From: RGIG464 sp045643185
GTDB taxonomy: Bacteria > Myxococcota_A > Bradymonadia > UBA4248
NCBI GenBank assembly: GCA_045643185.1
Contig: JAZUKH010000147.1
Coordinates: 1-5,848, forward strand
Reading direction: 5' to 3'
Length of the DNA: 5,848 nucleotides
The notes under the pieces were generated by a model. The model was not told where the DNA came from, searched no databases, and saw only the letters and a program-made list of their open reading frames with translations. Of the stretch, positions 1 through 5,848 are shown piece after piece. The translations under genes and the position numbers were made by a program. Numbering within the stretch: position 1 is the first letter of the stretch; every line of letters begins with the position of its first letter.

Positions 1-1803
1 GCCGGCGGCCTCAATGGCGGCGCCCGCACCCAGTGCGCCCATCGCCACACCAACTTCCGCGCGCCGCAACACGGGCGCGTCGTTGAGCCCGTCGCCAACA
101 AAGATCAACGAACCATCACTCGACTTTTTGGCTTCGATCGCTTCAAACGCTCCGACTTTGTCCCCGGGCAATAACTCGGCATGCACTTCATCGATCGACA
201 GGTCTTTCGCGATCGACTGCGCGATCTTCGCATTGTCACCTGTCAACATGACGTTGCGGCAAACGCCAAGTTTCTTCAGATCCACCAGGGCCTGCGCCGA
301 ATCGGGTTTGAGCGTGTCAGCAATGACCAAATACCCTAAATAACGTCGATCGCGCGCCACATGGATGATCGTGCCTAACACGTCGCCCGGAGCTGGCACT
401 TCGACGCCGTTTTGGCGCAACCAGCGCTCGTTTCCAGCCAGGATCGTCGCGCCGTCAAACTCACCCTGTGCACCCAAACCGGCCATCTCACGGCATGCCG
501 TCGCCACACGTGTCTGAGACACGCCGCGCTTTTGCCCTTCGCGCACAATCGAACGCGCAATTGGGTGATTCGACATTGCTTCGACCAAACTGGCACACGT
601 AATAAGCTCATCCGACGATACGCCTTCGACGGCTACGCACTGAGTGACTGCAAACTCACCCTTCGTGATCGTACCCGTTTTATCGAGAACGACCGAGTCA
701 ACGTGCACCAACGATTCAAGATACTGGCTTCCCTTCACCAAAATTCCACGTCGAGACGCCGCACCAATGCCTGCAAAGAACGTCAGCGGCACCGAAATGA
801 CCAACGCACACGGACATGAGATCACGAGAAACACGCACGCGCGGTGGATCCAGTCTGACCAGTTCCCCAGCCCCAATAACGGCGCTGTGACCGCCAACAA
901 AACCGCTAAAATGACCACAACTGGCGTATAAACTCGAGCAAACCGCGTCATAAACTGTTCTGACGGCGCTTTGTTGCCCGACGCGTTTTGAACCAGTTCC
1001 AAGATCTTTGACGCCGTTGATTCGCCATACGCCCGAGTCACTTCGACCGTCAACGCGTCCGTCAAGTTAATACACCCCGACAGAACCGAATCCCCCACAT
1101 CAACGCCTCGCCAAAGCGATTCCCCCGTCAGCGCCGACGTGTCCAACTGCGACTTGCCCTGAACGACCTTGCCATCCAACGGCACTTTTTCGCCCGCTTT
1201 CACCAGAATTTGTTCGCCAACCTGAACGTCCTGTGCCGCAACCGACTGCGGCTGACCGTCACGCAGAACCAAAGCCCGATCTGGGCGGACATCCATCAAC
1301 CCACTGATCGACTTGCGCGACTTGTCGACCGCTTTATCCTCCAGTCCTTCACCAAGCTGGTAAAGCAGGATCACAGCCACGGCTTCAGGATACTCACCAA
1401 TGGCAAACGCCGCAATGCTCGACACTGCCATCAAAAAGTTTTCGTCAAAAAGCCGCCCGTGAAACAGGTTTTCAACCGCTTCCCAAAGAATGTCGTAGCC
1501 GGCGATCAAATAACTCGCGACGAGCATCCCCAAATAGATCCACGGGTCGAGCCCAATCACGGCATTTAACCCCAAGGCGACCAGGTAGATCGCCGCCGCA
1601 ATGCCTAACCGAACCCAGTTTGTCTCTTCTTCATCATCATGGTCGTGGTGTGCATGGTCGTGGTGATGTTTGTGGCTTTCTTCGTGAACATGCGGCTCAT
1701 GAGCACCGTGATTGTGGGCGCAGCGACAGCAACCACATGAATTCTCTGCATTCCCGGCTTCGTGACAAGGACAACAACAATTTTTACATTTCGTACATGA
1801 CAT
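1..1803 (-). CDS. Heavy-metal P-type ATPase, Zn/Cd/Pb-exporting P1B-2 (ZntA/CadA-like), C-terminus cut by window edge
   Basis: Inner-membrane pump expected to use ATP to export soft divalent metals (Zn2+, Cd2+, Pb2+). I translated it by hand; the frame is open for 601 codons to base 1. Signature motifs, all in register: TGES at 226-229 (actuator domain), CPC at 330-332 in a membrane helix (metal site), DKTGT with phosphorylated Asp at 374, the His-Pro pair of the nucleotide-binding domain at 413-414, TGDN at 521-524 and GDGLNDAP at 570-577. Hydrophobic helices lie near 66-84, 87-103, 121-137, 139-152, 291-313 and 322-343. The last two helices, which hold the residues that best separate Zn from Cu pumps, are outside the window. 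Zn/Cd is inferred from the CPC context (SCPCALVISVP) and the segment after helix 4. No GMxCxxC HMA domain exists; residues 1-60 are a Cys/His-rich tail. Family members are about 700 residues, so roughly 80-100 are missing. Oddities: TGES is followed by LWRG instead of the usual [LV]P, and the last visible stretch reads MGALGAGAAIEAAG where Asp is common at two places. Confidence 0.95.
   Translation of the reverse strand, partial: MSCTKCKNCCCPCHEAGNAENSCGCCRCAHNHGAHEPHVHEESHKHHHDHAHHDHDDEEETNWVRLGIAAAIYLVALGLNAVIGLDPWIYLGMLVASYLIAGYDILWEAVENLFHGRLFDENFLMAVSSIAAFAIGEYPEAVAVILLYQLGEGLEDKAVDKSRKSISGLMDVRPDRALVLRDGQPQSVAAQDVQVGEQILVKAGEKVPLDGKVVQGKSQLDTSALTGESLWRGVDVGDSVLSGCINLTDALTVEVTRAYGESTASKILELVQNASGNKAPSEQFMTRFARVYTPVVVILAVLLAVTAPLLGLGNWSDWIHRACVFLVISCPCALVISVPLTFFAGIGAASRRGILVKGSQYLESLVHVDSVVLDKTGTITKGEFAVTQCVAVEGVSSDELITCASLVEAMSNHPIARSIVREGQKRGVSQTRVATACREMAGLGAQGEFDGATILAGNERWLRQNGVEVPAPGDVLGTIIHVARDRRYLGYLVIADTLKPDSAQALVDLKKLGVCRNVMLTGDNAKIAQSIAKDLSIDEVHAELLPGDKVGAFEAIEAKKSSDGSLIFVGDGLNDAPVLRRAEVGVAMGALGAGAAIEAAG
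1624..1803 (-). other. Cys/His-rich metal-binding N-terminal tail of the P-type ATPase
   Basis: This segment encodes residues 1-60 of the ATPase. It falls into two blocks. Residues 3-28 hold ten cysteines (3, 6, 9, 10, 11, 13, 23, 25, 26, 28), including CxxCxxCCCPC and CGCCRC. Residues 30-55 hold thirteen of the tail's fourteen histidines, in HxH, HHH and HDH patterns, and are followed by an acidic run DDEEE (56-60). It ends just before the first membrane helix. The cluster stands where ZntA/CadA proteins normally carry a ferredoxin-like HMA domain. I infer a cytosolic metal-sensing or metal-loading role by analogy with His-rich extensions of other metal transporters. Confidence 0.85.
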
Positions 1804-1807
1804 AGCT

Positions 1808-1813
1808 AACCTC
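1808..1813 (-). promoter_or_regulatory. Ribosome binding site of the P-type ATPase
   Basis: The minus strand reads GAGGTTAGCTATG, placing GAGG six bases before the ATG at 1803. This decides the start. A second in-frame ATG four codons upstream (1815) overlaps the GAGG and has no comparable site of its own. The GGTTAGC part of this site also resembles half of the DtxR-like boxes further upstream. Confidence 0.75.
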
Positions 1814-1939
1814 ATTCATCAAACGCATCCGCTTGGCCTGGTCACGACGACGCGCGTCGATCGCATCAGTCGATGCCTAACGCACATCGGTACCATTAAA
1901 CCAGACCTCATTTGAAGCGCAAATCCACGTTTGCGCTTC

Positions 1940-1957
1940 TGTTAGGTTAGCCTAACA
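1940..1957. promoter_or_regulatory. DtxR/IdeR-like operator, proximal copy
   Basis: TGTTAGGTTAGCCTAACA is a perfect inverted repeat with 7-bp arms and a 4-base centre. Aligned to the 19-bp DtxR/IdeR consensus TTAGGTTAGCCTAACCTAA, the stretch from 1942 matches the first 15 bases without a break and 16 of 19 overall. DtxR-family regulators bind such sites with Fe2+ or Mn2+ as co-repressor. It lies 137 bases before the ATPase start codon, close to the predicted transcription start, which suits repression. The regulator's gene is not in the window, so its metal is unknown. Confidence 0.7.
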
Positions 1958-1964
1958 AATCATT

Positions 1965-1995
1965 TTTATCCTGTCTATATTTTTCTGTTAGACAA
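1965..1995 (-). promoter_or_regulatory. Candidate sigma-70 promoter of the P-type ATPase
   Basis: On the minus strand TTGTCT (1995-1990) and GATAAA (1970-1965) each match four of six bases of the -35 and -10 consensus, with a rather long 19-base spacer. Transcription would begin near 1958, at the edge of the proximal operator, while the -35 lies inside the distal operator. The fit to the two boxes is the main argument; by sequence alone the promoter is weak. Confidence 0.3.
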
Positions 1996-2003
1996 GCCTA
2001 ACA
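1986..2003. promoter_or_regulatory. DtxR/IdeR-like operator, distal copy
   Basis: TGTTAGACAAGCCTAACA repeats the proximal box, with 15 of 18 bases identical and all differences in the centre. Its arms TGTTAG and CTAACA are perfectly inverted. It matches about 13 of 19 bases of the DtxR/IdeR consensus when aligned from 1988. The two boxes start 46 bases apart. This copy overlaps the proposed -35 element of the ATPase promoter. Two matching copies in one short AT-rich spacer argue against chance. Confidence 0.65.
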
Positions 2004-2050
2004 TTTTTTTTACTATTCAGCCAAGAAAGCATTGTCTGGTCAATAATACG

Positions 2051-2092
2051 AAAATCTCAGCCGTAGCGAAGCCGAAGGCAAGCAGACTGAGA
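2051..2092 (-). terminator. Possible second terminator after the TPR gene
   Basis: On the minus strand TCTCAG (2092-2087) is complementary to CTGAGA (2060-2055), enclosing 26 bases that contain a smaller GCCTTCGGC hairpin, and is followed directly by TTTT. The outer stem is only 6 bp and the loop is long, so the call is tentative. The position, downstream of the TPR gene and just before the ATPase promoter, suits a back-up terminator. Confidence 0.35.
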
Positions 2093-2111
2093 GGTAACAA
2101 CAATTTACTGA

Positions 2112-2144
2112 CAGTTGAGACGCGCGGTCTGCACGTCTCAACTG
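2112..2144 (-). terminator. Hairpin 25 bases after the TPR gene stop, probable terminator
   Basis: CAGTTGAGACG (2112-2122) and CGTCTCAACTG (2134-2144) form a perfect 11-bp stem with an 11-base loop. It begins 25 bases beyond the TPR stop codon. On the minus strand the stem is followed by TCAGTAAATTGTTG, which is not a strong U-tract, so it may act with the next hairpin or protect the 3' end of the mRNA rather than terminate alone. Confidence 0.5.
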
Positions 2145-2169
2145 GCGGTCCTCATGCCTCAACATGAAT

Positions 2170-5100
2170 CTATTGTTTCACCTGACTAGCCTCGATGACC
2201 GGATAAACATCAGGTTGAAGTTCCGCAAGTGATGAGGCCGTTTTGCGCGCAAAACTCGTATGCGTCGAGAACTGGATCGTCACTTCCTGAGCGAGCGAAA
2301 GGAGCGAAGACGCGGCATCTTCAGCTGGGTAAATGAGCTCGTCTTCTAGCCACATCGTGTATTCGTCCTGAGCGTCGGGATCGTTTTCAAGCTCTTTGGG
2401 CATTGGCAACGCTTTAAACGCATCGCGGAAAGAGAGCGCCATTTGAGCGAGCTGATAAGCGGCTGCGCTCGAAACCGAGGCGATCTTAAACCCAATGGCT
2501 TCACGATAAGCTTTTTCAGCATTGACGCGCAATTTAGCCTTCTCTTCGATGCGTTTTTTGAGCGTGCGCACCGGAAATTCAAGCACCACGCGTTCAAAAT
2601 CGCGCTGGATGCGTCGACCGTTCAAATAGGCCGCCCGAGCCTGTTCGGCATTCGTCATCGCGTCACTGGCATCGGCAAAGTTTTTGGCCATTTTCTCGGA
2701 GAGTTCTGGCCAATCCTGGTCTGTAGCAAGTTCGTAAAGCGCAAAAGCCGGCGCACGGAGTTCGGCGTGATTTTTGAGGTCTGGCTTGGGACCAAGCGCA
2801 TTTTCAAGGCGCGTCCGCGCGTTGTCAGGCACATCCATGCTGGCGGCAACGAGCGTAACCTTGTCAGAATTCAACATGAGCGCGGCATCGGGCGTATTTT
2901 GGGCCTCGTCGGGCGTCAAAACAACGAAATCTTCGCCTTTTTTGTAAAGATCGAAAGCCGATGCCTGGTTTGCCGCGAGGTATTGATCCATGAGCGCCAA
3001 TCCCCGGTCTTTTTGAGCCGTCGAAGCAAAGATCTGCGCGGCAAAAAGGGTGCTGCGCGCAGCTTCGACGCGAGCTTCAGCATCGAGTCGATGCGTGTTT
3101 TCGTCCACGGGTTCAGACTTTTTCACCGATTTCTTACTTTTCGAAGCGAGTTCAGGCGTTACCGTCGGCGCATTTTGAGCAAAATACGCGCGCGCCGACG
3201 CATCAAACGCGTTTGCTGCGTCACTAAATCGAGCCAAACGCACGTTGTTCTCACCGGCAACAAAGTCGGCGTGCGCCTGCTCTTTTTCGCTCAAACCCAG
3301 TTCTTTGAGGTGCGCCACACGTTCGAGCGCAACGACATAGTTGTGATCGGCCTCGGCATAGCGGATCGCCTTGAAAGACGCTGGCACCACAAGATCACGA
3401 CGAGCCCCATAACGATTCTCGATGCGCAATATCGTGTCGCCAGCAGCGGCAAATTGCCCGGCTTCAGCCTGTGACGCAGCCTGCGCGTCGATGGCATACG
3501 CGGCGGCAGCTTCCAACTCTGATTGCGTATAGTGCTTAAAATTCTTTTTCTCGATCAACCACGCGGCCCAATACTCGATCTTCGCGTAGTTTTTGGCCTT
3601 GTTATAGAGCTCAAACATGGAGCCAACGGAAACAGCCGCGTACTGATGATCGGGAAAATGCGTAATGATGGCATCGAAGCGTTCAGCAGCCTGATTGTAG
3701 TGGAACTTGGTGCGATAGATCTCGGCAGCTCGCCACAAAAAAGCCGGTGTTTCTTCGTCAACGGGGTAACGATCCGCGTATTGTTCGGCTGAACGCACAA
3801 AGTCCGCCTCGGGCGGCGTGAGCGGTACTGCTTCCAGCGCGGCACTATCGCGCTTTTCTTCCACAAAACCCTGTGATTTCGCGGAATTGACGACCGACCA
3901 GGTCGGATCTTCCGTCGCCAGTATGTTTGCATACACAAAGACTTCTCGGTTCGCGGCCACTTTGGTCTGTTCAGCCTGGCTCTCGTTGCCCTGCCAATCA
4001 ACGATCTTTTGATATTCTGCCGCGGTCTGTTGCAATTTGGGCAGAATATCGGCTGCCTGAGCCGCAAAATCAGCTTTTTTGGCATTTTTTCGCAACGTCG
4101 TGAGCGCGTAATCTGATTGTTCATCCATCACAAAAGCGTGCGAAAACGTCACGTCAAACGCATGATCGCCATTCGGATAATGCTGGAGATAGAGCGCCAG
4201 CCATCGTTCGGACGAGGCGTATGCCGCCATTTGCACATCCGTCGATTTGGCTTCAGAGCCGGCGATGAGCTGCGTCATGGCCAGCTGATAGATATTCGAA
4301 GCATTATCCCGGTCGACACGAGCCAAAAGCGCTGCGTCAGACGCATTCGCTTCGTGCCACGCACTGCCCGGCAACAATTGCGCGATCATCGCTTCGTTTG
4401 CCTGCGCCGCCTCATTCATGCGATTCGACGACTGATAAGCTGCGATCTGCCGTTTCATCAGGTCGGGCACATCCGCTGACGACGGACGTTCAGCCAAAAG
4501 CTCGCCATACAACGCGATCGATTCTTCATATTTCGCCTGGTTATCCAAAATGCCGGCTAACTGGATCAACTTGGCGCGAGCTTTGTCGGGCGGCAATTTC
4601 GCTTTCAAATAGTCGCGTGCTTCCATCCAGCCGTCGGGCAACTCAGCATAGGTCACGCTCAAGTCGTTGAGTGCCTGGTTGCGGAACGTCACCACGCCTG
4701 CATTCAAGCGGTTTTCATCGACCTGACCGTCTTTTTCATCCTCAGTCACGTTGATCGACTCAACGACGGATTTGAAAAGCTGGATCGCCGTTCGATACGA
4801 TTCTTCGTCGGCCAAGTTCAGGTAAGTCCAGGCCAATTTGTACTGGGCATAGCGATAAAACCTAGAGTTCGGCCAAGTCTCCACGATCTTCGTATAAGCT
4901 GCTTGCGCCGTCCCTGTATTTTTCTGTCCAAAATAAAACTCGCCCATGGCCAAATAGGCCGCGTCGATCTCACGATAATCCGGGTATGACTGCGTCAAAC
5001 GATGCAAATACCCCACGCCTTCTTTAGACTGGTTGTTGCGGATCAACGCATCGCCGAGTCGGAAGAGCACATCATCCAGTTTTTCATAAGTCGGGTATTG

Positions 5101-5583
5101 CTGAAGCACTTTGCGATAATCCGCAATGGCTTCGTGATAGTCGGCGACCGGTTCAGCCGGACAGTTTCCAGAATCAAAATCGCAATTTTCGAGCGACGCC
5201 ATCCAGGCGCGACGCGCGCGCAGGTAGTCATAATGCGCCATCTGCCAATGAAATTCTGCGATCTGGCCAAGCCACTGAGGCGCCTGGGCATTCAACGGGT
5301 CTTTTTGAAGCAATGCCTGATACTCTTCCACGATGGCCGCATTCTGCTCAGTCACGCGTGCCATCAGGCTGTCGACATCAGCCGGCATTTCTTCCTGGAT
5401 CTCATAAGGCGTATGCGTGTTTTTGGCCTGGATCGTCTGCGTCGGACGCGCATTTTCGCTCACACCGGCACGTGCCTGCGTCAACAGAGCTTCTGCCACG
5501 GCTGAACGACCAAAATCGTCAGCCAAAACAGGTTCAGACCACATCAAAAGAGCAGCGAGCAAGAACAGATACGGTTTTTTCAT
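2170..5583 (-). CDS. Large exported tetratricopeptide-repeat (TPR) protein, 1137 residues
   Basis: A Sec-type signal peptide is clear: MKKPYLFLLAALLMW then SEPVLA, with probable cleavage after Ala21. There is no lipobox cysteine and no other obvious membrane span, so the product should be periplasmic or attached to the outer membrane. TPR-like helix pairs are visible around 149-163, 171-203, 206-239, 243-275, 335-370, 611-645, 646-680 and 768-800, with typical W/Y/L-G-Y-A-F-P spacing. The first group resembles the BamD/YbgF style of repeat. The only two cysteines, 134 and 141 (C-x6-C), could form a disulfide. A Lys/Ser-rich linker (813-823) separates the repeats from a helical C-terminal part. 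The C-terminal block (about 1060-1130, ending LQPDVYPVI) recalls large periplasmic TPR proteins of myxobacteria, such as the gliding-motility protein AgmU/GltD; this is from memory and weak. TPRs are protein-binding scaffolds; the partner is unknown. The start at 5583 fits the signal peptide, though its ribosome site (GGTAA) is poor. It is flanked by hairpins and looks monocistronic. Confidence 0.92.
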   Translation of the reverse strand: MKKPYLFLLAALLMWSEPVLADDFGRSAVAEALLTQARAGVSENARPTQTIQAKNTHTPYEIQEEMPADVDSLMARVTEQNAAIVEEYQALLQKDPLNAQAPQWLGQIAEFHWQMAHYDYLRARRAWMASLENCDFDSGNCPAEPVADYHEAIADYRKVLQQYPTYEKLDDVLFRLGDALIRNNQSKEGVGYLHRLTQSYPDYREIDAAYLAMGEFYFGQKNTGTAQAAYTKIVETWPNSRFYRYAQYKLAWTYLNLADEESYRTAIQLFKSVVESINVTEDEKDGQVDENRLNAGVVTFRNQALNDLSVTYAELPDGWMEARDYLKAKLPPDKARAKLIQLAGILDNQAKYEESIALYGELLAERPSSADVPDLMKRQIAAYQSSNRMNEAAQANEAMIAQLLPGSAWHEANASDAALLARVDRDNASNIYQLAMTQLIAGSEAKSTDVQMAAYASSERWLALYLQHYPNGDHAFDVTFSHAFVMDEQSDYALTTLRKNAKKADFAAQAADILPKLQQTAAEYQKIVDWQGNESQAEQTKVAANREVFVYANILATEDPTWSVVNSAKSQGFVEEKRDSAALEAVPLTPPEADFVRSAEQYADRYPVDEETPAFLWRAAEIYRTKFHYNQAAERFDAIITHFPDHQYAAVSVGSMFELYNKAKNYAKIEYWAAWLIEKKNFKHYTQSELEAAAAYAIDAQAASQAEAGQFAAAGDTILRIENRYGARRDLVVPASFKAIRYAEADHNYVVALERVAHLKELGLSEKEQAHADFVAGENNVRLARFSDAANAFDASARAYFAQNAPTVTPELASKSKKSVKKSEPVDENTHRLDAEARVEAARSTLFAAQIFASTAQKDRGLALMDQYLAANQASAFDLYKKGEDFVVLTPDEAQNTPDAALMLNSDKVTLVAASMDVPDNARTRLENALGPKPDLKNHAELRAPAFALYELATDQDWPELSEKMAKNFADASDAMTNAEQARAAYLNGRRIQRDFERVVLEFPVRTLKKRIEEKAKLRVNAEKAYREAIGFKIASVSSAAAYQLAQMALSFRDAFKALPMPKELENDPDAQDEYTMWLEDELIYPAEDAASSLLSLAQEVTIQFSTHTSFARKTASSLAELQPDVYPVIEASQVKQ
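5521..5583 (-). other. Signal peptide of the TPR protein
   Basis: Residues 1-21 show a Lys-Lys n-region, a hydrophobic core (residues 5-15, YLFLLAALLMW) and a c-region ending Val-Leu-Ala before Asp-Asp. This fits signal peptidase I cleavage after residue 21. There is no cysteine at the cleavage site, so it is not a lipoprotein. Confidence 0.85.
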
Positions 5584-5682
5584 GGATTTATTACCAGTTT
5601 ATTCAAAATGAGCGCGCGAGAAGACGCGCCATTCGGCTTATCAATCTCTGAGCGGACGCCCTACCTCGTCGCACCCATACAA
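5584..5682 (-). other. Leader region of the TPR gene, no clear promoter
   Basis: These roughly 100 bases separate the upstream terminator hairpin from the TPR start codon, so the TPR promoter should lie here or overlap the hairpin. I see no convincing -35/-10 pair. TTGATA near 5645 has no matching -10, and the AT-rich GAATAA close to the start has no -35. A 5-bp GCGCG/CGCGC stem with a 6-base loop (5614-5629) may form in the leader. Confidence 0.4.
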
Positions 5683-5713
5683 ATTCGCCCCGTCCAAATG
5701 TGACGGGGCGAAT
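5683..5713 (-). terminator. Rho-independent terminator of the RG-rich-tail gene
   Basis: ATTCGCCCCGTC (5683-5694) and GACGGGGCGAAT (5702-5713) form a perfect 12-bp GC-rich stem with a 7-base loop. On the minus strand it starts 10 bases after the TAA of the upstream gene and runs into TTTGT, a short U-tract. The plus-strand side has no T-run, so it most likely acts leftward only. It separates the upstream gene from the TPR gene. Confidence 0.75.
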
Positions 5714-5723
5714 CATACGTCAA

Positions 5724-5848
5724 TTAGCGTCTTCCACCGGGGCGACCACCGTGCGGCGCAGGCTTGTGACCACCAAACTTTTTGCCTTCCGGACGAGCGC
5801 CGCGCGCTTCGTGATGCGAACCACGGTCGTCGCGGTCGAACTTGCGGG
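5724..5848 (-). CDS. Partial gene: C-terminal Arg/Gly/His/Lys-rich tail, possibly of an RNA-binding protein
   Basis: Only the last 40 codons and the TAA are in the window; the 5' part lies beyond base 5848. The visible residues start RKFDRDDRGSHHEARG and end PHGGRPGGRR. They are strongly basic, low in complexity and surely disordered, with no hydrophobic core. Such tails are common at the ends of DEAD-box RNA helicases (RhlE/DeaD), some rRNA pseudouridine synthases and small RNA-binding proteins, where they bind RNA non-specifically; which of these applies cannot be told from the tail. The reading is supported by the stop codon followed 10 bases later by a strong terminator hairpin on the same strand, and by the coherent composition of this frame. 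Confidence 0.65.
   Translation of the reverse strand, partial: RKFDRDDRGSHHEARGARPEGKKFGGHKPAPHGGRPGGRR

Larger units (their letters stand above)
1804..2169. other. Intergenic control region between TPR gene and metal ATPase
   Basis: This 366-base gap has no convincing gene on either strand. From the TPR-gene side it holds a perfect 11-bp hairpin, a second weaker hairpin followed by TTTT, an AT-rich stretch with two DtxR-like inverted repeats flanking a weak promoter, about 130 bases of GC-richer leader, and the ribosome binding site of the ATPase. The longest leader reading frame noticed on the minus strand is about 30 codons (1911-1819). It lacks a ribosome binding site and is not called. 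Confidence 0.8.

Noticed and set aside
14..931. Several overlapping plus-strand frames at the left end (14-343, 412-819, 644-931) and the minus-strand frame 375-611
   Set aside because: All overlap the ATPase catalytic domains (DKTGT, HP, TGDN, GDGLNDAP) in other frames and give low-complexity products without domains.
1210..1569. Plus-strand open frame of 119 codons opposite the ATPase
   Set aside because: It is a shadow of the ATPase actuator and membrane region, whose minus-strand frame is intact with all family motifs.
1620..1700. Short repeated GGTCGTGGTG-like units, considered as a tandem DNA repeat
   Set aside because: They are codons of the His/Asp-rich ATPase tail (CAC/CAT/GAC runs); the repetition follows from the protein composition.
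1819..1911. Minus-strand 30-codon frame in the ATPase leader, considered as a leader peptide
   Set aside because: There is no ribosome binding site before its ATG, no run of regulatory codons, and no attenuator-like hairpin after it.
2443..3474. A 343-codon open frame on the plus strand, opposite the TPR gene
   Set aside because: It lies wholly antisense to a coherent signal-peptide TPR protein, its product is rich in Arg/Phe/Val with no recognisable domain, and long antisense frames are expected opposite Ala/Leu/Glu-rich coding DNA.
5612..5629. Alternating GCGCGCG with a facing CGCGC, considered as a regulatory hairpin or Z-DNA-prone site
   Set aside because: The stem is only 5 bp in a GC-rich stretch, and nothing links it to a riboswitch or operator family.
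5002..5651. Plus-strand frames (5002-5505, 5313-5651, 5417-5611) over the start of the TPR gene
   Set aside because: They are antisense to the signal peptide and first repeats of the TPR protein, and no family motifs are visible in their products.

Overview
The window holds three protein genes, all on the minus strand, with two non-coding gaps. In order of transcription (right to left) they are: the last 40 codons of a gene ending in an Arg/Gly/His/Lys-rich tail (5848-5724); a complete 1137-residue exported tetratricopeptide-repeat (TPR) protein (5583-2170); and the first 601 codons of a soft-metal P-type ATPase of the Zn/Cd/Pb (P1B-2, ZntA/CadA) type, which runs off the left edge (1803-1). 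No tRNA, rRNA, mobile element or CRISPR array was seen.

Organism: the base composition is moderate to slightly GC-rich, with AT-rich intergenic DNA. A very large signal-peptide TPR protein, with a C-terminal block resembling large periplasmic TPR proteins of myxobacteria and relatives, suggests a Gram-negative of the former Deltaproteobacteria (Myxococcota/Bradymonadota-like). This is an inference from memory of family patterns; nothing in the window fixes the taxon.

Layout: the RG-tail gene is closed by a strong 12-bp GC-rich hairpin (5683-5713). About 100 bases of leader follow before the TPR gene, where no convincing sigma-70 promoter is visible. The TPR gene is followed by two hairpins (2112-2144 and 2051-2092) that probably end its transcript. 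The next about 250 bases form the control region of the metal ATPase. It carries two 18-bp inverted repeats with core TGTTAG-N6-CTAACA. The copy nearer the gene contains 15 consecutive bases of the DtxR/IdeR operator consensus. A weak promoter lies between them, and a clear Shine-Dalgarno sequence precedes the ATG.

Function: the three genes do not form an evident pathway. The most interesting unit is the ATPase and its control region. The enzyme has a Cys/His-rich N-terminal tail (10 Cys and 14 His in 60 residues) in place of the usual HMA domain, and DtxR-type rather than MerR- or ArsR-type operators appear to govern it. That raises the question of whether Zn/Cd, or instead Fe/Mn status, controls this exporter.
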